Made by a program: the position numbers and the translations under genes. Shown in pieces: positions 1 to 9,103 of a stretch of 64,000 nucleotides of DNA; position 1 is the stretch's first letter; every line of letters begins with the position of its first letter. Source of the stretch: Achromobacter animicus (GTDB lineage Bacteria; Pseudomonadota; Gammaproteobacteria; Burkholderiales; Burkholderiaceae_B); assembly GCF_902859585.1 (NCBI RefSeq), contig NZ_CADIJM010000006.1:186001-250000 (forward strand), read 5' to 3'. The notes under the pieces were generated by a model that was not told the DNA's origin, searched no databases, and saw only the letters and a list, made by a program, of their open reading frames with translations.

Positions 1-1736
1 GGCCAGACTTCGTCCGTGGTGAAGCGCTTGGAAAACTCCATCAACTGCCACAGGTCCGACCGCGCGCCGCTGGGCGCGTTGACCAACTGGTGCCAGAACT
101 GCGTGCGGCGCTCGGCGTTGCCGTAGGCGCCTTCCTTTTCGACCCACATCGCTGTAGGCAGCACCAGATCGGCCGAGATCGTGGTGACCGTCGGGTAGGC
201 GTCGGACACCACGATGAAGTTCGCCGGATTGCGGTAGCCGGGATACCCTTCGTTCAACATGTTGGCCGCGGCCTGCATGTTGTTGTTGACCATCACCCAG
301 TAGGCGTTGATGGTGCCGTCCTTCAGCATCCGGTTCTGCAAGACCGCGTGCGCGCCAACCTTTTCAGGGATGGTGCCGTCGGGCAGCCCCCAGACCTCCT
401 CGGCGCGCGCCCGGTGCTTCGGATTGGTCACGACCAGGTCCGCGGGCAGGCGATGCGAGAACGTGCCTACTTCGCGCGCGGTGCCGCAGGCGGACGGCTG
501 GCCCGTCAACGAGAACGGGCTGTTGCCCGGTGTGGAAATCTTGCCCGTCAGCAGATGGATGTTGTAGACCAGATTGTTCGCCCACACGCCGCGCGTGTGC
601 TGGTTGAAACCCATGGTCCAGAACGACATGACGCGAATCTTCGGATCGGCGTACAACTCGGCCAGCGCTTCCAGATTCCGCTTTGGCACGCCCGTCAATT
701 TGGCGGTGTAGTCCAGGTCGTATTTGGAGACGAACTTTGCGTATTCATCGTAAGTGATCGGGCGCGAGCCGCCGGCGTTGTTGGCGTTCTTGGCGGCCTT
801 TTGCAGCGGGTGCTCGGGACGCAGGCCGTAGCCGATGTCGGTGTTGCCTTCCAGGAATCGCGTGTGTTCGTCGATGAATTCCCGGTTGACGCGCTTGGTC
901 TTGATGATGTGGTTGGCGATGTAGTTCAGGATCGCCAGGTCGGTTTGCGGCGTGAACGTCAAAGAGATGTCGGCCAGTTCATACGACCGGTTCTCGAACG
1001 TGGACAGCACCACCACCTTGGTATTGGGCTTGCTCAACCGCCTGTCGGTCACCCGCGTCCACAGGATGGGGTGCATTTCCGCCATGTTCGCGCCCCACAG
1101 CACGAAGGCGTCGGCGTTTTCGATGTCGTCGTAGCAGCCCATGGGCTCGTCGGCGCCAAAGGTGCGGATGAAGCCCACCGCCGCCGACGCCATGCAGTGG
1201 CGCGCGTTCGGATCGAGGTTGTTGGTCCGCAACCCCGCCTTCATCAGCTTGAGCGCCGCGTAGCCTTCCCAGATCGTCCACTGGCCCGAGCCGAACATGC
1301 CGACGGCTTCCGGGCCCTTGTCCTTGAGCACGCGTTTGAACTGTTCGGCCATGACGTCGAACGCCTGGTCCCACGACACCGGCGCCAGCTCGCCATCCTT
1401 GGCGTACTTGCCGTCCTTCATGCGCAGCAGCGGCGTCGTGAGCCGGTCGTTGCCGTACATGATCTTGGACAGGAAATAGCCCTTGACGCAGTTCAGGCCG
1501 CGGTTGACCTCGGCGTTGAAGTCGCCGTGCGTCGCCACGACCTGGTTGTCCTTCACCGCGACGTTCACGCCGCAGCCGGTTCCGCAGAACCTACAGGGCG
1601 CCTTGGACCACTTCAGCTTGGCGGCTTCCGAATCCGTCACGATGTTCTGCGTGTAGCCCACGATGGGGATGCCGGCTACCGTGGCGGCAGCGGCGGCGGC
1701 AGATTGCTTGATGAACTCTCTACGAGCTATGGACAT
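1..1736 (-). CDS. napA: NapA, periplasmic nitrate reductase catalytic subunit (3' end beyond window)
   Basis: Catalytic subunit of periplasmic nitrate reductase, which reduces nitrate to nitrite with a Mo-bis-MGD cofactor and one 4Fe-4S cluster. About 578 of the usual ~830 residues are visible; the C-terminal part lies left of the window. The N-terminus carries a twin-arginine signal (ARREFIK, residues 4-10) followed by an Ala-rich hydrophobic stretch. The 4Fe-4S cysteines are C48, C51, C55 and C83, and the Mo-ligand cysteine is in NARHCMAS at C181. The ATG start has a GAGGAG site upstream and lies 17 bases inside the end of napD, so the two are probably translationally coupled. No frame break is visible. 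The family assignment is secure from motifs and from the napE and napD neighbours. Confidence 0.97.
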   Translation of the reverse strand, partial: MSIARREFIKQSAAAAAATVAGIPIVGYTQNIVTDSEAAKLKWSKAPCRFCGTGCGVNVAVKDNQVVATHGDFNAEVNRGLNCVKGYFLSKIMYGNDRLTTPLLRMKDGKYAKDGELAPVSWDQAFDVMAEQFKRVLKDKGPEAVGMFGSGQWTIWEGYAALKLMKAGLRTNNLDPNARHCMASAAVGFIRTFGADEPMGCYDDIENADAFVLWGANMAEMHPILWTRVTDRRLSKPNTKVVVLSTFENRSYELADISLTFTPQTDLAILNYIANHIIKTKRVNREFIDEHTRFLEGNTDIGYGLRPEHPLQKAAKNANNAGGSRPITYDEYAKFVSKYDLDYTAKLTGVPKRNLEALAELYADPKIRVMSFWTMGFNQHTRGVWANNLVYNIHLLTGKISTPGNSPFSLTGQPSACGTAREVGTFSHRLPADLVVTNPKHRARAEEVWGLPDGTIPEKVGAHAVLQNRMLKDGTINAYWVMVNNNMQAAANMLNEGYPGYRNPANFIVVSDAYPTVTTISADLVLPTAMWVEKEGAYGNAERRTQFWHQLVNAPSGARSDLWQLMEFSKRFTTDEVW

Positions 1737-2061
1737 CGTCAATCTCCTCATTCATCGCGGCAAGCGTGTCGGAATGCTGATAGACCAGCGCGGATGCCAG
1801 CACGCCGTCCAGCCGCTGGATCTGCGCTATCTGCGCAAGCATGTCTTCGGTAGAGGGGGCTTCCAGGGTGACGACCAGCTTGCCGGTCTCGGAAGCGCCG
1901 TGGATTTCCGCGCCGCCGATCGCGAGGATCGCGCCGCGCACGTCCGCCAGCCGGCGTGGGGCGGCATGCACCACCATGCTGGCGATGTGCAGCTCGGGCG
2001 CCGCGCTACAGGGCGCGGAGGCGGGCTGATTGGGGGGGATGGGGGGGCGGAGGCTTTGCAT
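1720..2061 (-). CDS. napD: NapD, NapA-specific Tat chaperone
   Basis: Small cytoplasmic chaperone (113 residues) of the NapD family, which binds the NapA twin-arginine signal and holds back export until the cofactor is inserted. The family-like core runs from about residue 24 ([13 protein letters not shown]) through the [10 protein letters not shown] segment. The first ~22 residues are Pro/Ala-rich and longer than in E. coli NapD. I chose the ATG at 2061 because its A is also the last base of the napE stop (TGATG), a typical coupled junction, with GGGAAG just upstream. An in-frame extension to 2226 exists but would overlap all of napE. The 3' end overlaps the napA start. Confidence 0.9.
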   Translation of the reverse strand: MQSLRPPIPPNQPASAPCSAAPELHIASMVVHAAPRRLADVRGAILAIGGAEIHGASETGKLVVTLEAPSTEDMLAQIAQIQRLDGVLASALVYQHSDTLAAMNEEIDDVHSS

Positions 2062-2219
2062 CAGCTTCCCGGGGGGCCTGCGAACATCTGGTAGATCCAG
2101 ACCGCAAAACCGTACCCGGCCACGATGATCACTGCCAACACCGGGGCCATGACTGCCGTCAGGAATAGGAAACTTCGCAGTTCCTGGGCTTTTGTGTAGC
2201 CATCGGATTCGTCTTGCAC
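2061..2219 (-). CDS. napE: NapE, small membrane protein of the nap operon
   Basis: A 52-residue frame starting with GTG and ending in the TGATG junction with napD. It is short and easily missed because of the GTG start. Translation begins MQDESDGYTKAQELRSFLFL, followed by one hydrophobic segment (about residues 17-43) and a short polar tail ending AGPPGS. This is the usual NapE layout: a short charged head with an ELRSF-type motif and a single membrane span. A GAGGTGG site lies just upstream of the GTG. NapE is first in nap operons of many beta- and alphaproteobacteria; its molecular role is not settled. The order napE-D-A with overlapping ends supports one operon. Confidence 0.88.
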   Translation of the reverse strand: MQDESDGYTKAQELRSFLFLTAVMAPVLAVIIVAGYGFAVWIYQMFAGPPGS

Positions 2220-2534
2220 ACACCACCTCGCAGCAGAAACTTGTGGGGGTATTGCGTTAAACGTACAGATGCGAAAGTTTGTAGCAGATACGCTTGCGCG
2301 GCGTCAATGTTGCAACACAGCGAAATAATGTCGGAGAGATTACAGAGCGGGGGAAAGGGGGCGCGTGCGATCACCGGCAGGGGGCGATCGAAAGCGGGGT
2401 ATCCGGCGGCCCCCAGTCGACTGTGCGGATAAGCTGACAACGGTTAAATCCGCAGCCAGTTGACCGGCAGCCGGAATAACCGGTTGCGGATTAGCCGGCT
2501 GCGATTTGCTTGCACCGCGTCAATCGTTAGCGCA
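2220..2534. other. nap promoter region and intergenic gap
   Basis: A 315-base gap between the napE start and the end of the BKACE gene, both on the minus strand. The part nearest napE is AT-richer (about 2240-2340) and should hold the nap promoter; I see no convincing FNR-type site. The distal part holds an inverted repeat with 8-bp arms (GCAGCCGG at 2467-2474, CCGGCTGC at 2495-2502), which could help terminate the BKACE transcript although no T-run follows. No gene is supported here. Confidence 0.5.
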
Positions 2535-3407
2535 TCAACCGATCGCGCCGTAGATACGCCGCGCGTCCGCCGCCGTCGCCAGCGGCCGGCCCAGCGCCCG
2601 CGCGCCTTGCGCGGCCTGGGCGACCAGCGCCGCGTTGTCCGGCGCCACCGACCCGTCGCGCAGCTTCAGATTGTTTTCAAACCCGACTCGCATATGGCCG
2701 CCAAAGGCCGCCGCGGTCGTGACGCAGGCGTTTTCCTCGGGACCGAAGGCGCAGATCGCCCAGGGCAACGAATGGTCGTAAGCGGCCAGGAACGGCAGCA
2801 GGTCGTAGGCCGACGACGTCTGTCCCGCGCTGTAACGGCCCAGCACGAACAGCACCGACCATGCGCCCGGCGGCACCAGACCGCGCGCGCGCAGCGACAG
2901 CCAGCGGCGCACGTCGGCGTCGTCGTACAGGATGATCTGCGTCATGACGCGTCGGTCGGCCAGCCACGCCAGGAAGGCGGCCAGCTCCGCTTCCGGAATG
3001 CCGGGCACGGCGATTTCGCGCAGGCCGATGGAGACGGCTTCGGGCTGCAATTCGCGCACCATCGCAATCTGCTCGGCGGCCTGATAGACGCCCGCCGCCT
3101 CGCTCGTCACCTGCACCAGCAGTTCGTCGCCGACGGCGCGCTGCACCGCCGCGAGCGCGTCGCGATAGGCCTGCGCATCCAGCAGATGGCTGCCGTCGGG
3201 CTTTCGGACGTGCATGTGCATCATCGCGGCGCCGGCGTCCAGGCATGCCCGGGCCTCGGCGGCCAGCGCGTGTGCGGTCAGCGGCACGGCGGGGTGGTCG
3301 GCAGCCTTCTTGTACGCGCCGTTGGGCGCGACGGTGATGATGACGGGCGAGTCGGCCAACGCGGCGCGGGGGAGGGCCGGAGCGGTGGCTGATGCAGAGG
3401 TGGCCAT
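2535..3407 (-). CDS. BKACE family beta-keto acid cleavage enzyme
   Basis: A 290-residue protein of the BKACE (3-keto-5-aminohexanoate cleavage, DUF849) family. These Zn-dependent cytoplasmic enzymes condense a beta-keto acid with acetyl-CoA, giving acetoacetate and a new acyl-CoA. Visible motifs are ITVAPNGA near the N-terminus, the metal-binding MHMHVRKPDG segment and HMRVGFENN near the C-terminus. The ATG at 3407 was chosen; an in-frame GTG lies slightly upstream. It follows the dehydrogenase gene by 44 bases on the same strand, so the likely order is hydroxy acid to keto acid to cleavage. The substrate cannot be read from the sequence; a carnitine-like or other beta-hydroxy acid is possible. 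Confidence 0.88.
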   Translation of the reverse strand: MATSASATAPALPRAALADSPVIITVAPNGAYKKAADHPAVPLTAHALAAEARACLDAGAAMMHMHVRKPDGSHLLDAQAYRDALAAVQRAVGDELLVQVTSEAAGVYQAAEQIAMVRELQPEAVSIGLREIAVPGIPEAELAAFLAWLADRRVMTQIILYDDADVRRWLSLRARGLVPPGAWSVLFVLGRYSAGQTSSAYDLLPFLAAYDHSLPWAICAFGPEENACVTTAAAFGGHMRVGFENNLKLRDGSVAPDNAALVAQAAQGARALGRPLATAADARRIYGAIG

Positions 3408-3451
3408 GGTAGCGGGTGCGCAAGCAGGCACGGAGTGGGTTGCAGGCGAAT

Positions 3452-4414
3452 TCAAGGCTTGATCTCCGGCAGTTCGGGAGCGATCAGGTCCAGGCCGGCG
3501 CGCAGCAGCCGGTCGTAACGGGCGCGCTCTGCGGTAATAGTCTCGGGCGTCCAGGCATAAAAACCTTCGCCTGCCTTCATGCCATGCCGGCCGTCCGCGG
3601 CGCGTTCGGTCAGACAGCGCGCCGGATGGTCGGCGTTGCAGAACGTGGGATACATGGTTGCGCCGGCCGCCGCGTGCACGTCGATGCCCGCGTGATCGCG
3701 CTGCATCACGGGACCCGCCGCCAGGAACCGGAAACCAAATCCGAACCGCACGGCGGCGTCCACGTCCTCGGGCGACGCGATGCCGCGGTCGATGAGGTCG
3801 AAGGCTTCGCGCGACAGCGCGTGCTGCAGGCGGTTCGCCAGAAAGCCCGGCAGATCCTGCTTCACCTTGACCGGCACGCTGCCGCAGCGCCGCATGAAGT
3901 CGATCAGCGAATCCGCGCAGGCCTCGTCGCTGGCTTCGCCCAGCACCACTTCCACGAGCGGCACGAGGTGCGCCGGCATGAAGAAGTGCAGGCCCAGCAT
4001 GCGGCCGCGCGTGTCCAGCCCCTGGCTGATCGCGCTGATCGGGAAGCTGGAACTGTTGCTGGCCAGAATGGCATCGGGCCGCGTGCGCCGCGCCAGGTCC
4101 GCAAAGAGCGCCTGCTTGATGTCCAGGCGCTCGGGAATGCACTCGATCACCAGATCCACCGTGGACCAGTCCACCTCGTCCAGCGACGGCGCGGTGGCCA
4201 GCAGGGCGGCGTTTGACTCGCGCCCGATGGTCTTCAGGTTTTCCGCCACGCGCGCCGGCAGACCGGCCGCGCGCTCGGCATTCGATTCGATCACCGTCGT
4301 GCGGCACGCCGCGCGCGTCAACACGACGGCGACATCCGCACCCATCGTGCCGCCGCCCACCACCACCGCATGCGCCGCGCCCGGATTGGGCAGCGCGTTC
4401 GTGTCTTTCTGCAT
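3452..4414 (-). CDS. 3-hydroxyacyl-CoA dehydrogenase family protein (beta-hydroxy acid dehydrogenase)
   Basis: A 320-residue NAD-dependent dehydrogenase. A Rossmann motif GGGTMGADVA lies at about residues 20-29. The family signatures SNSSSFPIS and LHFFMPAHLVPLVEV (around residues 120-155) and a C-terminal 3HCDH domain with GFLANRLQHALSREA follow. The length is close to L-carnitine dehydrogenase (about 320 residues) and to short HAD proteins, and shorter than fused fatty acid oxidation enzymes. The next gene downstream is a BKACE, so the pair may oxidise a beta-hydroxy acid and then cleave the keto acid with acetyl-CoA; carnitine is a candidate substrate, unproven. A divergent LysR gene shares its promoter region. 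Confidence 0.88.
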   Translation of the reverse strand: MQKDTNALPNPGAAHAVVVGGGTMGADVAVVLTRAACRTTVIESNAERAAGLPARVAENLKTIGRESNAALLATAPSLDEVDWSTVDLVIECIPERLDIKQALFADLARRTRPDAILASNSSSFPISAISQGLDTRGRMLGLHFFMPAHLVPLVEVVLGEASDEACADSLIDFMRRCGSVPVKVKQDLPGFLANRLQHALSREAFDLIDRGIASPEDVDAAVRFGFGFRFLAAGPVMQRDHAGIDVHAAAGATMYPTFCNADHPARCLTERAADGRHGMKAGEGFYAWTPETITAERARYDRLLRAGLDLIAPELPEIKP

Positions 4415-4468
4415 GCTGTTCTCCTGATTCTGAAATCACGCTTGGGCGCGAGTGTAGAGAAGGGCGGT

Positions 4469-4517
4469 TGATTGATGAATCAGAATTTTTGAATAGAATG
4501 ATCGGTCAATCAGATCA
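4469..4517. promoter_or_regulatory. Two dyads in the HAD / lysR divergent promoter
   Basis: The 121-base gap between the divergent dehydrogenase and lysR starts holds TGATTGATGAATCA (4469-4482, arms TGATT/AATCA) and a second dyad with arms TGATC (4499-4503) and GATCA (4513-4517). The arrangement, two dyads close to the lysR start, suits binding and activation sites of a LysR regulator. Function is inferred from position and symmetry only. Confidence 0.5.
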
Positions 4518-4535
4518 ATAGGCCGGGGACAAAAC

Positions 4536-5447
4536 ATGCAGATCAACCTGTCGATGCGGGATATCGACACCACGCTGGTGCTGGGCCGAACGCTCAACTT
4601 CCGCCAGGCCGCGGGGCAGCTGCATCTGTCGCAATCCGCGCTGTCCACCCAGATCCAGCGCATCGAGGACGCGCTCGGCGTGCGCCTGTTCGACCGCACC
4701 ACGCGCACGGTGCGGCTGACGGCGGCGGGCGAGGTCTTCCTGCAACAGGCCGCGACCCTGCAGGCGGCATTCCGCGATGCCATCGCCGCGGTCGGCAGCA
4801 TCTCCAGCGCGGAACAGGGGCAGGTGTCGGTGGCGGCGTTGCCATCGCTGGCAGCACGGCTGCTGCCGCGCGTGCTGATGACGTACCGCCAGGCGCACCC
4901 AAATGTGGCGCTCAAGGTTCGCGACACGCTCTCCGGTCCGGCCTTCGACCTGGTGCGCGCGGGCGAGGTGGACTTTGCGCTGACCGCCGCCGACCCGCAG
5001 CACGCCGACCTGCACTATGTGCCGCTGATGTCCGACAGCTTCATCTTGCTGATTCCGGAGGCACATCCGCTGGCGCGGGCCAAAGGGCCGCTGCGCTGGG
5101 CCGACACGGCTGGAGCGGAACATGTATCCATGGTGCATCCAAGCAGCGTGCGCCAATACACGGAATGGGCCTTTCTGCAGAACCGCATCCGCTTCGCACC
5201 CGCATTCGAGGCCGAGCACCTGACCACCATCGTGGCGATGGTCGAATGCGGGTTTGGCGTCGCGGCGTTGCCGGAAATCGCCGCAGGCGCGGTGGCGCAG
5301 ACCGGCATCGTGCAGCGGCGGCTGACAGCGCCGGTGGCCGAGCGCTCGATTGGGTTGGTGACGGCCCGCCACCGCAGCTTGTCGCCGGCTGCGGTGGCGC
5401 TGGTGCAGACGTTGAGGGAATACGTGGCGGCGCAGCCGCGGCAATAA
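4536..5447 (+). CDS. LysR-family transcriptional regulator
   Basis: A 303-residue LysR protein. The N-terminal winged helix covers about residues 6-65, with FRQAAGQLHLSQSALSTQIQ as the recognition region and LFDRTTRTVRLTAAG after it. The C-terminal part is a LysR substrate-binding domain (about 90-295). The gene is divergent from the dehydrogenase-BKACE pair and probably activates it in response to the substrate or a breakdown product. The ATG follows GGCCGGGG. The stop codon lies in the A-run that forms one side of the downstream bidirectional terminator. Confidence 0.93.
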   Translation: MQINLSMRDIDTTLVLGRTLNFRQAAGQLHLSQSALSTQIQRIEDALGVRLFDRTTRTVRLTAAGEVFLQQAATLQAAFRDAIAAVGSISSAEQGQVSVAALPSLAARLLPRVLMTYRQAHPNVALKVRDTLSGPAFDLVRAGEVDFALTAADPQHADLHYVPLMSDSFILLIPEAHPLARAKGPLRWADTAGAEHVSMVHPSSVRQYTEWAFLQNRIRFAPAFEAEHLTTIVAMVECGFGVAALPEIAAGAVAQTGIVQRRLTAPVAERSIGLVTARHRSLSPAAVALVQTLREYVAAQPRQ

Positions 5448-5476
5448 AAAAGCCGGCCTCATGGCTGAGGCCGGCT
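5446..5476. terminator. Bidirectional rho-independent terminator
   Basis: Perfect 11-bp stem (AGCCGGCCTCA at 5451-5461 and TGAGGCCGGCT at 5466-5476) with a 4-base loop. The A-run at 5446-5451 gives a U tract on the minus strand, so it best serves the receptor gene arriving from the right. It abuts the stop codon of the plus-strand lysR gene and may end that transcript too. Confidence 0.85.
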
Positions 5477-5532
5477 CTGCGGCATGAAGGCGATTCGCGG
5501 CGTCGGCCGTGAACCGCTGCAGGCCCGTTGGA

Positions 5533-7968
5533 TCAAAAGTCAATCTGCGCCGACAACAAGAACGTACGCGGCGCAGCAACCGTCGCGTACGAGCCGCTGG
5601 CCAGCCAGAAGTCCTTGTTGAACAGGTTCTCGATGTTTGCGCGGAACACCACGGAGCGGCCCAGGATCTCGGTGTTGTAGCGCGCGCCGATGTCGTAGCG
5701 CGTCCACGAGGGCAGGGTCAGCGTGTTGGCCGCGTTGAAGTACATCGACGACGTGTGGATCACGCGGGCGTTCAGGCTCAGGCCGCGGACCCACGGCGTG
5801 TCCCAGTCCACCCCCAGGTTGAAGGTGTTCTTCGGCACGCCGTTGGCGTCGTTGCCGTCGTTCACGCCGCCTGCGGTCTGCTTGAGCGTGGCGTCGTAGA
5901 ACGTGGCGCTGGCCATCATGCGCAGGCCCGGCATGGCTTCGCCGAAGGCGGCCAGTTCCAGGCCGCGATTGCGTTGTTCGCCGTCGAAACTGTAGATGCG
6001 CGTGTCGGGATCGGTCATCGAGTTCGGGCGCGTGATCTGGAACACCGAGGCGCTGGTGATGATCTTGCCCCAGTCGACCTTGACGCCCGCTTCATACTGC
6101 TTGGACTTGTACGGTGCGAAGACCTGGCCGGCGTTGGCGGCGGTGGCCGGCGCGATGCCGCCGCGCGTCAGGCCGGACGTGAAGTTGCCGTACAGCGAGA
6201 CGTTGGAGATCGGCTTGAACACGATGCCTGCGACCGGCGAGATCGCGCTTTCGTCGTAGGAGCCAGTGCGCGCGCCGGTGGTGGCCGAGTAGTTGTCGAG
6301 CACGACGCGCTGGTTGCGCATGCCGCCGGTGATCAGCAGGGTGTCGCCGGCGAAGGACAGGGTGTCGGTCAGCGTGTAGCTGGTCAGCTCGGTCTTGGAT
6401 GCCTTTTGCGGCGCGCCGCGGTCGGCGGTGACGGGCGGTAGCGGGGCGGGCCGGAAGATGCTGGACGGCACGCCAGGACCGGAGGAGGTGACGTAGGCGT
6501 TGCCGGACTCCTGGTCCAGGCGCGTGGCCGACAGGTTCACGGTGTGGCCGATGCCCCAGGTATCGAAGCGGGCGCGCAGACCGATGTCGCCCGTCCACGT
6601 GCGCGAGTACGAATCGTAATAGGCGTTGGACACCGTGAAATTGCCCTGCGCGTCTGCGGGACCCGACGGGAAGGTCTGCTCGGCAGTGCCGTAGCGGTAG
6701 CCGGTGGCGCCGTAGACCATCAGGTGGTCATTGATGTCGTACTCGAGGCGGGTGGCCACGGTCGAATCGTTCAGCGTGAGCTCGGTGCCGGGGTAGAAAT
6801 TGCGATGGCCCGAGGGCGGGGAGGGCAGCGAAGTCACATTCGACTGAAAGCCGATCTGCGGACGGAAGTTGTCGATGTTCTCGTGCTGGGTGTAGGCGTC
6901 CAGCGACCAGCGCAGCTTGGTGCCGCGGTAGTCCAGCGCCAACGCGCCCACGCCTTGTTCCTGCCTGCCGTCGTCGATGTTGGTGTCGCCGTTGCTGTAG
7001 ACGCCGTTGACGCGGATGCCCCATTCGTTGTTGTCGCCAAAGCGCCGGCCCATGTCGAGCTGGCCGCCCAGTTGCGATTTGCTTTGGTAGGTGGTGGTCA
7101 GGCGAGTCAGGGGCTCGTCGCCGGCGCGCTTGGTGACGATGTTGATGCCGCCCCCGATGCTGCCGTTGGGGCCGATGCCGTTCATCAGCGTGCCGGGGCC
7201 TTTCAGGACTTCGACGCGCTCCATCATGGCGGCGGGCATGCGGCTGGCGGATGCCAGGCCGTAAAGGCCGTTCAGGCCGACGTCGCCGGCAGCCACGGAG
7301 TAGCCGCGGATCTGGAACTCGTCGGAAAAGCCGCCGCTGGAGGTGGTGGTGCGCACCGAGGATTCGCTGATGACGATGTCGGCCAGCGTGCGCGCCTGCT
7401 GGTTCTCGATCATCTGCGCGGTGTAGTTGGTGGTGCTGAACGGCACGTCCATGACGTCGCCCGTGCCCAGCACGCCCAGGCCGCCGCCGCGCGCCACCTG
7501 ACCTCCCGCGAACGGCGCGGGCAGGTGGGGGTCGGCGGCGGAAGCGGTCACCGTCACGGCGGGCAGGTTGGTGGTGGCGATGCCCGCGTTGGCGGGGCGG
7601 TCCAGGACGTAGCTGCCGTTCGACTGCGGCAGCACGCGGATGCCGGTGCCGGCCAGCAGGGCGTCCAGACCGCCCCGCACGCCGTAGGTGCCGCGCAGCC
7701 CGTTGCTTTGCAGGCCGACCGTCACTTCGGGCCGGAACGACAGCACGATGCCGGCTTCGCGTCCGTAGCGGCCCAGCGCGTCCTCCAGCGTTCCCGCGGG
7801 GATGTCGAAGCTGCGGGTGGCGGCGGCCTGCGCGTGGGCGGCGGTGGGGATGGCCAGCGCGGGCGCCGCGAGCAGCGTGGCGGTGGCGATGCGGCCCGCC
7901 AGGCGCGCCGTGGCCGCGCGTCGCAGGAAACGGGAGGACTGGCGCTTGGGCGCCCGGACGTGATTCAT
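5533..7968 (-). CDS. FecA-type TonB-dependent siderophore receptor with signalling domain
   Basis: An 811-residue outer-membrane receptor. A signal peptide ends at about AHA (residues 44-46). An STN signalling domain (about 50-125, starting RSFDIPAGTLEDAL) is followed by a plug domain (about 150-290, with IRGYSVAAGDVGLNG and VEVLKGPGTLMNG) and a 22-strand barrel ending in the usual C-terminal Phe (SAQIDF). The STN domain marks receptors that signal through FecR and FecI, and both genes lie immediately upstream in the same direction. It probably imports a ferric siderophore with TonB energy; the ligand cannot be told. AAAGG precedes the ATG. The gene ends just before a strong terminator. Confidence 0.95.
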   Translation of the reverse strand: MNHVRAPKRQSSRFLRRAATARLAGRIATATLLAAPALAIPTAAHAQAAATRSFDIPAGTLEDALGRYGREAGIVLSFRPEVTVGLQSNGLRGTYGVRGGLDALLAGTGIRVLPQSNGSYVLDRPANAGIATTNLPAVTVTASAADPHLPAPFAGGQVARGGGLGVLGTGDVMDVPFSTTNYTAQMIENQQARTLADIVISESSVRTTTSSGGFSDEFQIRGYSVAAGDVGLNGLYGLASASRMPAAMMERVEVLKGPGTLMNGIGPNGSIGGGINIVTKRAGDEPLTRLTTTYQSKSQLGGQLDMGRRFGDNNEWGIRVNGVYSNGDTNIDDGRQEQGVGALALDYRGTKLRWSLDAYTQHENIDNFRPQIGFQSNVTSLPSPPSGHRNFYPGTELTLNDSTVATRLEYDINDHLMVYGATGYRYGTAEQTFPSGPADAQGNFTVSNAYYDSYSRTWTGDIGLRARFDTWGIGHTVNLSATRLDQESGNAYVTSSGPGVPSSIFRPAPLPPVTADRGAPQKASKTELTSYTLTDTLSFAGDTLLITGGMRNQRVVLDNYSATTGARTGSYDESAISPVAGIVFKPISNVSLYGNFTSGLTRGGIAPATAANAGQVFAPYKSKQYEAGVKVDWGKIITSASVFQITRPNSMTDPDTRIYSFDGEQRNRGLELAAFGEAMPGLRMMASATFYDATLKQTAGGVNDGNDANGVPKNTFNLGVDWDTPWVRGLSLNARVIHTSSMYFNAANTLTLPSWTRYDIGARYNTEILGRSVVFRANIENLFNKDFWLASGSYATVAAPRTFLLSAQIDF

Positions 7969-8038
7969 GAACTGGCCTTTCAGAGAGGTGAGGTTGCTGT
8001 GTGCTCACCTGCCTTGACCCGCCAGATCGCAAAACGGA

Positions 8039-9103
8039 TCAACTATTTTGTAACGGCGGTGCGGGACGTGCCGGGCCGGGGCCGGCGATGAGGTGCAGCC
8101 GGCGTCCGCGCCAGAGCCGCGTCTCGGTTTCGACGCGGACATCCAGCGTGGCGCTGAGCGCGGCCAGCACCTTGTCCACGTTGCTGACAGGAAACGAGCC
8201 TGACAGCCGGAGGTCCGAGACGGCGGGGTCGCAGCTGATCGTGTCGCGGCTATACCGTCCCAGCTCGGCGACGAAGTCGGCCAGTCGCATGCCGCGGGCC
8301 ACGATGAACCCGTCCTTCCAGGCGATCTGGTTTTCCTCTGCGGTGGCGGGCTGCGCGATGCCCCGCGCGGAGTAGTTGGCGCGCAATCCCGCCTGCAATG
8401 TCAAGCCGTGCTCGGCATCGTCACGCGGCCGGATCTGGACAGCGCCTTGGAAAACGCTGACTTCCGTCGAGCCATCCAGCAGCCGTACGGCGTACTCGGT
8501 GCCGAGCGCGCGCGCGGTGCCGTGGGCGGTTTCAACGCAGAACGGCCGGTTCGGCGTACCCGATTCGTGGGCCGTCGCGATCAGGATCTCGCCCGCGATG
8601 AGCGTCACGCGCCGGCGGTCGGTGGTGTAGTGCACGTCGATGGCGCTGTCCGTGTTCAACACCAGGCGGGTGCCGTCCGGCAGCGTAACGTTGCGGCGTT
8701 CGCCAATGGCGGTGCGATGGTCCGACGTCCAGCTGCGCCACGGCGTGATCTGCCCCACGCCCCACGCCGCGCCGCTCGCGATGGCCAGCGCGCTCATGGT
8801 TTTCAAGGCGCGGCGGCGCTGGGCGGAAGCAGGTGCGGCCAGCGCTGCCTTCGCGATGGCTGCGTTGGCGGGTCCGGCCAGCGGCCGCAGCGTGCCCTGC
8901 ACGGATTCAATGCGCAGCCACGCGCGCTCGTGGTCCGGGTGCGCAGCGCGCCAGGAGGCCCATTCGCGCACCGTTTCCGGCGCGACGGGTTCGTCTTGCA
9001 GTTCCACCAGCCATTCCAGCGCGCGCTGCGCGACGGCGGGCGGCAGGGTGGCGGCGTCGCGCGTGTTTCCGTACCAGGACGAGGCGGACATGCGCCGGCT
9101 CAT
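8039..9103 (-). CDS. fecR: FecR family anti-sigma factor / signal relay
   Basis: A 354-residue inner-membrane regulator of the FecR family. The cytoplasmic N-terminal domain (about residues 20-75) has the typical WASWRAAHPDHERAW segment. A hydrophobic stretch follows near residues 98-118 (ALAIASGAAWGVG), then the periplasmic FecR domain (about 125-225, with NVTLPDGTRLVLNTDSAI). The C-terminal segment resembles the STN-binding region (LADFVAELGRYS). It would receive the occupied-receptor signal and control the sigma factor. Its ATG overlaps the sigma gene end by 4 bases (ATGA). The receptor gene starts 70 bases downstream. Confidence 0.93.
   Translation of the reverse strand: MSRRMSASSWYGNTRDAATLPPAVAQRALEWLVELQDEPVAPETVREWASWRAAHPDHERAWLRIESVQGTLRPLAGPANAAIAKAALAAPASAQRRRALKTMSALAIASGAAWGVGQITPWRSWTSDHRTAIGERRNVTLPDGTRLVLNTDSAIDVHYTTDRRRVTLIAGEILIATAHESGTPNRPFCVETAHGTARALGTEYAVRLLDGSTEVSVFQGAVQIRPRDDAEHGLTLQAGLRANYSARGIAQPATAEENQIAWKDGFIVARGMRLADFVAELGRYSRDTISCDPAVSDLRLSGSFPVSNVDKVLAALSATLDVRVETETRLWRGRRLHLIAGPGPARPAPPLQNS

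Noticed and set aside
90-1853. Long open frame antisense to napA
   Set aside because: NapA on the opposite strand has every cofactor motif; the antisense frame is the usual shadow of a GC-rich gene and has no recognisable family.
2535-4439. A single fused protein spanning dehydrogenase and BKACE
   Set aside because: The BKACE frame stays open through the dehydrogenase gene, but that upstream translation has no family features, while the dehydrogenase in another frame is complete with its own start and stop.
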